64,000 nucleotides of DNA from Elizabethkingia bruuniana (GTDB lineage Bacteria > Bacteroidota > Bacteroidia > Flavobacteriales > Weeksellaceae), in the NCBI RefSeq assembly GCF_002024805.1, contig NZ_CP014337.1, forward strand, positions 3,720,001 through 3,784,000, read 5' to 3'. The position numbers and the translations under genes were made by a program. The notes beneath the pieces are model-generated. The model saw nothing but the letters and a program-made list of their open reading frames with translations, was not told the DNA's origin and made no database searches. This document shows positions 58,756 through 64,000 of this stretch, piece by piece (position 1 is the first letter of the stretch; each line of letters opens with the position of its first letter).

Positions 58756-60039
58756 ATGATTCAAAATTTAATCAAACTGTCCCTCCGCAACAGGTATTTC
58801 GTTTTGCTGATTGCAATCGGCCTTTTTATCTGGGGTATTTTTGCGGTAAGGGACAATCCCATCGATGCCATTCCGGATCTGAGTGAGAACCAGGTCATCG
58901 TTTTTACGGAGTGGATGGGCAGAAGTCCCCAGATTATGGAAGATCAGGTGACTTTCCCTCTGGTAAGCAACCTTCAGGGCATTCCGAAAATTAAGAACAT
59001 CCGGGCTTCCTCTATGTTTGGGATGAGTTTCGTGTATGTCATTTTCGAAGATAACGTAGATATTTATTGGGCCAGAACCCGGGTAATGGAACGCCTCAAT
59101 TATGCGCAGCGTTTACTCCCACAAGATGTCACCCCTACGCTCGGACCGGATGGCACTGGTGTTGGTCACGTTTTCTGGTACCATTTGGATGCACCTAAAA
59201 TGGATTTAGGAGACCAGCGCGCCCTCCAGGACTGGTACGTCAAGTTTGCCCTGCAGACGGTTCCCGGTGTGGCGGAAGTAGCCTCCTTTGGCGGCTTCGA
59301 AAAACAGTACCAACTCATTGTAGATCCTGTAAAACTCCAGTACTATAACGTATCCCTCATGGATGTCATGAACAAAGTGAAAGCCAACAATAATGATGTG
59401 GGCGGACGTAAATTTGAGATGGCCGATATGGCCTATATCATTCGCGGTCTTGGTTACATCAAGAACGTAGCCGATATCGAAGAAATCGCGGTGGGAAATT
59501 ACAACGGTATTCCCGTGCGGGTGAAAGATATTGGCTCGGTACAAATGGGTGGAGATCTTCGGCTGGGTATTTTTGATGCGGACGGTGAAGGCGAAGTTGT
59601 GGGCGGTATCGTGGTGGCACGGTATGGCGAAAATGCGGATAAGGTCATCAACGATGTGAAAGAGAAAATGAAGGACGTTGAAAAAGGACTCCCTGAAGGC
59701 GTCACCTTCAAGACATCGTACGACCGCAGTACGCTGATTGAAGGGGCAATAGACAATATTAAAACCAAGTTGATTGAAGAAATTATCGTGGTGGCAATCA
59801 TTGTTATTCTGTTCCTATTCCACTGGCGAAGTGCATTGAGCATCATCTTTCAGATTCCAGTCACCATTGCCATCAGTTTTATTCTGCTCAATGCGTTTGG
59901 ACTTTCCTCCAATATCATGTCCCTTACAGGAATTGCGCTGGCAATTGGGGTGATCGTGGATAACGGAATTATCATGTCTGAAAATGCCTATAAAAATCTC
60001 TCCGATTGGCAGAACCATCAACAAAATAAAAACCCATAA
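58756..60039 (+). CDS. CusA/CzcA heavy-metal RND transporter, N-terminal half
   Basis: 427 residues. First helix (about 12-30), porter-domain start RDNPIDAIPDLSENQVIVFTEW, GTGVGHVFWYHL, and helices 2-4 with the proton-relay aspartate in ALAIGVIVDNGIIMSENAY. The frame stops at 60039 in the cytosolic loop after helix 4. The rest of the pump continues two bases later in another frame. The transporter is normally a single protein of over 1000 residues. One extra base in the CCC at 60033-60035 would fuse the two. Inner-membrane part of a Cu/Ag efflux system. Confidence 0.88.
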   Translation: MIQNLIKLSLRNRYFVLLIAIGLFIWGIFAVRDNPIDAIPDLSENQVIVFTEWMGRSPQIMEDQVTFPLVSNLQGIPKIKNIRASSMFGMSFVYVIFEDNVDIYWARTRVMERLNYAQRLLPQDVTPTLGPDGTGVGHVFWYHLDAPKMDLGDQRALQDWYVKFALQTVPGVAEVASFGGFEKQYQLIVDPVKLQYYNVSLMDVMNKVKANNNDVGGRKFEMADMAYIIRGLGYIKNVADIEEIAVGNYNGIPVRVKDIGSVQMGGDLRLGIFDADGEGEVVGGIVVARYGENADKVINDVKEKMKDVEKGLPEGVTFKTSYDRSTLIEGAIDNIKTKLIEEIIVVAIIVILFLFHWRSALSIIFQIPVTIAISFILLNAFGLSSNIMSLTGIALAIGVIVDNGIIMSENAYKNLSDWQNHQQNKNP

Positions 60040-60041
60040 CA

Positions 60042-62000
60042 ATGAAGACCAACTGGTTTAAAAATATATTCAGAAAAAAAGACAAAGAGAAAGACAGTTA
60101 CGTTAAAATTCCCGAAGACATTCGGTTGAAGATTATCGAAAAATCATCCTTACAGGTATCCAGAGGGGTCTTTTTCTCTACGGTAATCATCGTGGTTTCT
60201 TTTCTCCCGGTATTTATGTTGACCGGTCAGGAAGGTAAACTTTTTCATCCGCTGGCGTACACTAAAACATTCATCCTGATTGTTGATGCAATCCTGGTGC
60301 TTACCCTTGCCCCGGTGCTCATCTCCTTTTTCATGAAGGGAAAATTTAAAGACGATAATAAAAACCCAATAAACAGTGGCTTGCAGCGGGTGTACGAACC
60401 CATCATTCGCTGGTGCATGGAATGGAAAAAAACAACGCTTGGCATTAATATTCTTGCTCTTTTGGTCAGCATCCCTTTAATTATGAATCTGGGACGCGAG
60501 TTTATGCCGCCTTTGGATGAAGGATCCCTGCTCTTTATGCCGGTTACCCTTCCCGATATTTCAAACTCTGAAGCCAAAAGATTACTGCAGGTACAGGATA
60601 AAATCATTAAGGGAATTCCGGAAGTGGATCATGTCCTCGGAAAAGCCGGAAGAGCCAACACGGCGACAGATAATTCACCCATCTCCATGATTGAAACCAT
60701 TATTTTGTTGAAACCGCAAAGCGAATGGCGCGAGGGCAAAACAAAAGATGATCTCATCAATGAGCTGAATGCCAAACTGCAGATTCCAGGCGTAACCAAT
60801 GGCTGGACCATGCCGATTTCCAACCGAATCAATATGCTTTCAACCGGGATCAGAACGGATGTGGGCGTAAAAGTATACGGACAGAACCTGGACAGTATTG
60901 CCGTCCTTTCAGAAAAGATTAAAAAGGAACTCACCGGTATTGAAGGAATAAAAGACATGTACGTAGAACCCATTACCGGCGGAAAATATGTGGACATTCA
61001 AGTGAAACGCGAAGAAATAGGAAGATACGGCCTAAGTGTGGATGATGTAAATGCCGTCGTGGAAAGTGCGCTCGGCGGAATGAAACTCACCACCACCGTG
61101 GAAGGCCGACAGCGCTTTTCGGTAAATGCCAGATACGGCCAGGATTTCAGAAATAATTTGGAATCTCTGAGAAGATTGCCCATGCAGACGATGGAATTTG
61201 GTTCCATTCCGCTAAGCGCAGTGGCTGACATTCGTCTTACAGAAGGACCACCAATGATCAATTCTGAAAATGCAATGTTGCGTGGAACTGTTCTATTCAA
61301 CGTACGCGACCGGGATTTAGGCAGTACCGTAAAAGAAGCCCAGGCAAAACTCAATAACATGGTTAACAAAATGCCAAAAGGTTATTTCGTGGAATGGAGC
61401 GGTCAGTACGAAAACCTGATTCGGGGCGAGCAGACTTTAAAAATGATTATGCCCCTCGTATTAATAGTGATTTTCCTTTCGATGTATTTTGCGTTCAATT
61501 CTTACCGCGAAGCTTTCTTTAATCTCATCAGTATTCCTTTTGCCCTAATCGGGGGTGTCTTTATGATTTCGATTTGGGGAGTGAATCTCTCGGTAGCTGT
61601 AGCAGTGGGCTTTATTGCCCTGTTCGGACTTGCGGTGGAAACCGGAATCGTGATGGTAATTTACCTGAACGACGCTATGGTTCAGCTTATTGCAAAAAAT
61701 GGCAACTCACGGGAGACCATTACCAATGAAGAACTTCGTGAATATGTGATCAACGGTGCAGCGAAAAGATTAAGACCTAAAATTATGACGGTTTGCGTGA
61801 CCCTCTTCGGACTCGTTCCCATCCTGTGGAGCCACGGTGTGGGAAGTGACATGATGAAACCAATTGTATTGCCGATGGTTGGTGGTGTTTTCACTTCGGC
61901 CATTCACATCCTTTTGGTAACACCCATTATCTTTTATATGCAGAAGGAATGGGAGCTGAATAAACTGGGGAAAATTGACGTCCTCGACGCTTCCCATTAA
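60042..62000 (+). CDS. CusA/CzcA heavy-metal RND transporter, C-terminal half
   Basis: 652 residues. It opens with a basic loop (MKTNWFKNIFRKKDKEKD) and continues with SRGVFFSTVIIVVSFLPVFM (helix 5), the second porter domain with EFMPPLDEGSLLFMPVTLPD, and helices to the C-terminus (GGVFTSAIHILLVTPIIFYM). With the preceding gene it makes a complete RND pump. Whether the two parts are made separately and assemble, or the break is a frameshift or sequence error, is open. Confidence 0.88.
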   Translation: MKTNWFKNIFRKKDKEKDSYVKIPEDIRLKIIEKSSLQVSRGVFFSTVIIVVSFLPVFMLTGQEGKLFHPLAYTKTFILIVDAILVLTLAPVLISFFMKGKFKDDNKNPINSGLQRVYEPIIRWCMEWKKTTLGINILALLVSIPLIMNLGREFMPPLDEGSLLFMPVTLPDISNSEAKRLLQVQDKIIKGIPEVDHVLGKAGRANTATDNSPISMIETIILLKPQSEWREGKTKDDLINELNAKLQIPGVTNGWTMPISNRINMLSTGIRTDVGVKVYGQNLDSIAVLSEKIKKELTGIEGIKDMYVEPITGGKYVDIQVKREEIGRYGLSVDDVNAVVESALGGMKLTTTVEGRQRFSVNARYGQDFRNNLESLRRLPMQTMEFGSIPLSAVADIRLTEGPPMINSENAMLRGTVLFNVRDRDLGSTVKEAQAKLNNMVNKMPKGYFVEWSGQYENLIRGEQTLKMIMPLVLIVIFLSMYFAFNSYREAFFNLISIPFALIGGVFMISIWGVNLSVAVAVGFIALFGLAVETGIVMVIYLNDAMVQLIAKNGNSRETITNEELREYVINGAAKRLRPKIMTVCVTLFGLVPILWSHGVGSDMMKPIVLPMVGGVFTSAIHILLVTPIIFYMQKEWELNKLGKIDVLDASH

Positions 62001-62018
62001 TCCTAAAATGATTACAAA

Positions 62019-63266
62019 ATGAAAAAATTCATAATAACAGGAGTACTTGCTTTGCTCTGCACCACCAGTTATGCTCAGCGGATGCCGTTGCCGGCAGTAA
62101 TGGACAGTATTGCAGCCAACAATCCTGTGGTTAAAATGTATAATGCGGAAGTCCGGTCAATGGACGCTGCGGCCAAAGGCGCAAGAAGCTGGATGGCGCC
62201 AACGGTGGGAGCAGGTCTTTTCATGACGCCCTATAATCCAAAACTCTGGCAGCGCGACGGCGATATGCTCGGTATGGGCTCAGTAGCAGTTTCGGTAGAA
62301 CAGATGTTGCCCAACAGAAAGAAACTCGATGCCAACGAGAATCTGATGAAGGCAATGTCCTCTGTGGAAAAGGAAAAACTTTTTGCCGCCCTCAATGAAA
62401 ACTTTCAGGATGCGAAAAAACTGTATTACAGTTCAATCGTCTTGGATAAAAAGCTGAAGGTCGTAAAGGAAAACGAAAAGATGCTGGATTTCATGATCAG
62501 AAACGCCGAAATCCGGTACAAAAACGGACTCAGTAAAATATCGGCCTATTACAAAGCAAAAGCTGCGCTTGGCAGTTCCAAAAACATGCAGCTCATGTAC
62601 GAGAATGACCTTCGCGTCAACCGGATCCGGTTGAATGCCCTCATGGGAAGAGACGCGCTCGCACCGCTGGAGATTGAGCCCGAATACAACCTGAATGACT
62701 ACTCTCTCGAGACTTTTGGTCAGGATCTCTTTTATCAGAACAGAAGTGATCTCCGCGGCATCGACCGGGAAATCAATATTGCCAAACTCAAACAGGATCT
62801 GGAAAAGCAGAATCTAAAGCCGGAATTTGGCGTAAAGTTCGAAAACATGTTCGGTTTTGGCGGCCAGCCCATGCAGTTTTCTCTGATGCTGATGGCAAAA
62901 CTGCCTTTCGTATCCTGGGCTTCAGGCATGAATAAAGCCAATATTGAAAGCCTGAAACTGAAAGAAGAAGCCTTGCAGGCACAGAAAGAAATGATGGTGA
63001 ACGAATACAGCGGAATGGCCTACGGAATGCGCAATGAGCTGGACCTGAATAAAAATCAGCTGAAACTCTATGAAGACACCATTATTCCGGCCTTAAAAAA
63101 CAACTACAAATCCATGCAGTTGGGCTACGAGCAGAATACGGAAGAACTCTTCATGTTATATGACGCATGGGAACAGCTGAATATGGCCCAACTGGAATAT
63201 TTCGAGATCCTTACCAAAGCACTGCAGACGCAAACTGAAATTGACCGCTTAATTGAAAGAAGATGA
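62019..63266 (+). CDS. TolC-family outer-membrane efflux protein (CusC-like)
   Basis: 415 residues. Signal peptide FIITGVLALLCTTSYAQ and two helical repeats of the outer-membrane-factor family: NPVVKMYNAEVRSMDAAAKG in the first half and NIAKLKQDLEKQNLKPEFGV in the second. It forms the outer-membrane channel of the efflux complex. Overlaps the next gene by 4 nt (ATGA). Confidence 0.88.
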   Translation: MKKFIITGVLALLCTTSYAQRMPLPAVMDSIAANNPVVKMYNAEVRSMDAAAKGARSWMAPTVGAGLFMTPYNPKLWQRDGDMLGMGSVAVSVEQMLPNRKKLDANENLMKAMSSVEKEKLFAALNENFQDAKKLYYSSIVLDKKLKVVKENEKMLDFMIRNAEIRYKNGLSKISAYYKAKAALGSSKNMQLMYENDLRVNRIRLNALMGRDALAPLEIEPEYNLNDYSLETFGQDLFYQNRSDLRGIDREINIAKLKQDLEKQNLKPEFGVKFENMFGFGGQPMQFSLMLMAKLPFVSWASGMNKANIESLKLKEEALQAQKEMMVNEYSGMAYGMRNELDLNKNQLKLYEDTIIPALKNNYKSMQLGYEQNTEELFMLYDAWEQLNMAQLEYFEILTKALQTQTEIDRLIERR

Positions 63267-64000
63267 GAAAAATTATAATATTCACTATGCTTTTATTTGG
63301 TTTGACGGCGTGTGACAAAGTTAAGTTCTGGGAAGATAAGCACTCGGCAGAAGCTGCAATGCATGCTTATACCTGTCCGATGCACCCGGAAGTGATTTCA
63401 GACAAACCCGGCAAATGTCCCAAATGTGGGATGGATTTGGTCCTGAAAGATGCCCCTGAAAAAAAGGAAGAGGGGATTAAACTCGACGATCTGTTGAAAC
63501 CAACCAATGAATTTGTAGTGTCGGAACAGCCCGTAATAAAAGTAAAAAGAGAAAACATACCCACCACGGTTGATGCTTTAGGGACGGTAGAATACGATAC
63601 TCGACAGATTGGCAGTATTTCCTCACGCGTTGCGGGCCGTATCGAGAAACTCTATGTGCGGTATAAATACCAGAAAGTGTCGAAAGGGCAGCGTATTTTA
63701 GATATATACAGCCCGGAACTTTTAACCGCACAGCAAAACCTGCTCTTCGTTATTAAAAATGACCGCTCAAACAAAACAATGATCGATGCTTCACGCCAGA
63801 AACTCCTTCTTTTGGGAATGCCGGCTTCACAGATACAGAAAGTCATCCAGCGAGGGAAACCTGATCTCACAGTTCCGGTTTTCAGCAATTACAGCGGACA
63901 CATTCAGCAGGCAGGATCGGCCGGAAGCATGGGGTCATCACCACAATCTGCACCCGCAATGGCTTCAAATACGGCAGCCACCGCTGAACTACCCCTAAAA
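63263..64000 (+). CDS. CusB-type periplasmic adaptor, N-terminal part, cut by the window edge
   Basis: 246 codons from the ATG at 63263 to the right edge without a stop. Lipobox LFGLTAC, then the heavy-metal-binding domain YTCPMHPEVISDKPGKCPKC with GMDLV (about residues 37-61). The adaptor barrel/hairpin start VDALGTVEYDTRQIGSISSR and RIEKLYVRYKYQKVSKGQRI follow. It links CusA and CusC. The Gly/Ser-Met-rich stretch near residue 215 may bind metal. Confidence 0.9.
   Translation, partial: MRKIIIFTMLLFGLTACDKVKFWEDKHSAEAAMHAYTCPMHPEVISDKPGKCPKCGMDLVLKDAPEKKEEGIKLDDLLKPTNEFVVSEQPVIKVKRENIPTTVDALGTVEYDTRQIGSISSRVAGRIEKLYVRYKYQKVSKGQRILDIYSPELLTAQQNLLFVIKNDRSNKTMIDASRQKLLLLGMPASQIQKVIQRGKPDLTVPVFSNYSGHIQQAGSAGSMGSSPQSAPAMASNTAATAELPLK

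Noticed and set aside
50768-64000. Integrase or transposase gene in the mobile region
   Set aside because: I searched the translated frames for tyrosine-recombinase and transposase motifs and saw none, so no such feature is claimed.

Overview
The window is about 64 kb of AT-rich DNA from a member of the Bacteroidota, most likely a Flavobacteriia of the Elizabethkingia/Chryseobacterium type. This is inferred from the MurF-alanine racemase fusion, Bacteroidota-type promoters (TAnnTTTG at -7) instead of strong Shine-Dalgarno sites, WG-repeat and DUF1579 proteins, and the general gene set. I name the genus only as a guess.

Positions 1-11190 are mainly minus-strand housekeeping and envelope genes: a Prc-type protease running off the left edge, a radical SAM protein beside an Lgt-like membrane protein, a nucleosidase, FabG, an alpha-L-fucosidase, a WG-repeat protein, RsmI and an acidic protein. 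The exception is surE on the plus strand. From 11237 to 19758 the plus strand carries thymidine kinase, MurF-Alr, a patatin/beta-barrel protein, YbeY, MnmG and a methyltransferase. MnmG is bracketed by two perfect parS palindromes. The gap between pgk and rpiB (21471-22119) holds two perfect, convergent DnaA boxes in very AT-rich DNA. I propose it as the chromosomal replication origin.

Positions 22120-37064 are again mostly core genes: rpiB, rnr, a LysE-type exporter, an LD-carboxypeptidase, YraN, an SDR, TsaB, Maf, KdsC, an HxlR/MFS pair, an ECF sigma locus and LepA. Positions 37160-43639 form the most interesting unit. A Nudix/winged-helix regulator is followed by an eight-gene operon: SPFH protein, NAD-kinase-like protein, a frameshifted ADP-ribosylation-associated gene, two macrodomain proteins, an ADP-ribosylglycohydrolase, KptA/Tpt1 RNA 2'-phosphotransferase and a metallophosphoesterase. 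Four copies of one 21-bp inverted repeat lie at the regulator gene and the operon. Two of them sit at the identical place on the -7 promoter element. This looks like an NAD/ADP-ribose-sensing RNA-end or ADP-ribose repair regulon.

Positions 43699-50605 hold a secreted M14 peptidase, a JmjC-like protein, an omega-amidase, two small exported proteins and RseP. At 50694-50767 lies tRNA-Asn(GTT). From there to the right edge the content is that of a mobilizable element: a membrane protein of unknown function, an excisionase-like HTH protein, a VapE-type helicase, a Toprim primase, MobC, a relaxase, and then a copper/silver resistance operon (Cys-rich and metal-binding lipoproteins, a split CusA, CusC, CusB) that runs off the window. 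No integrase is visible, so the element is entered only from one side.
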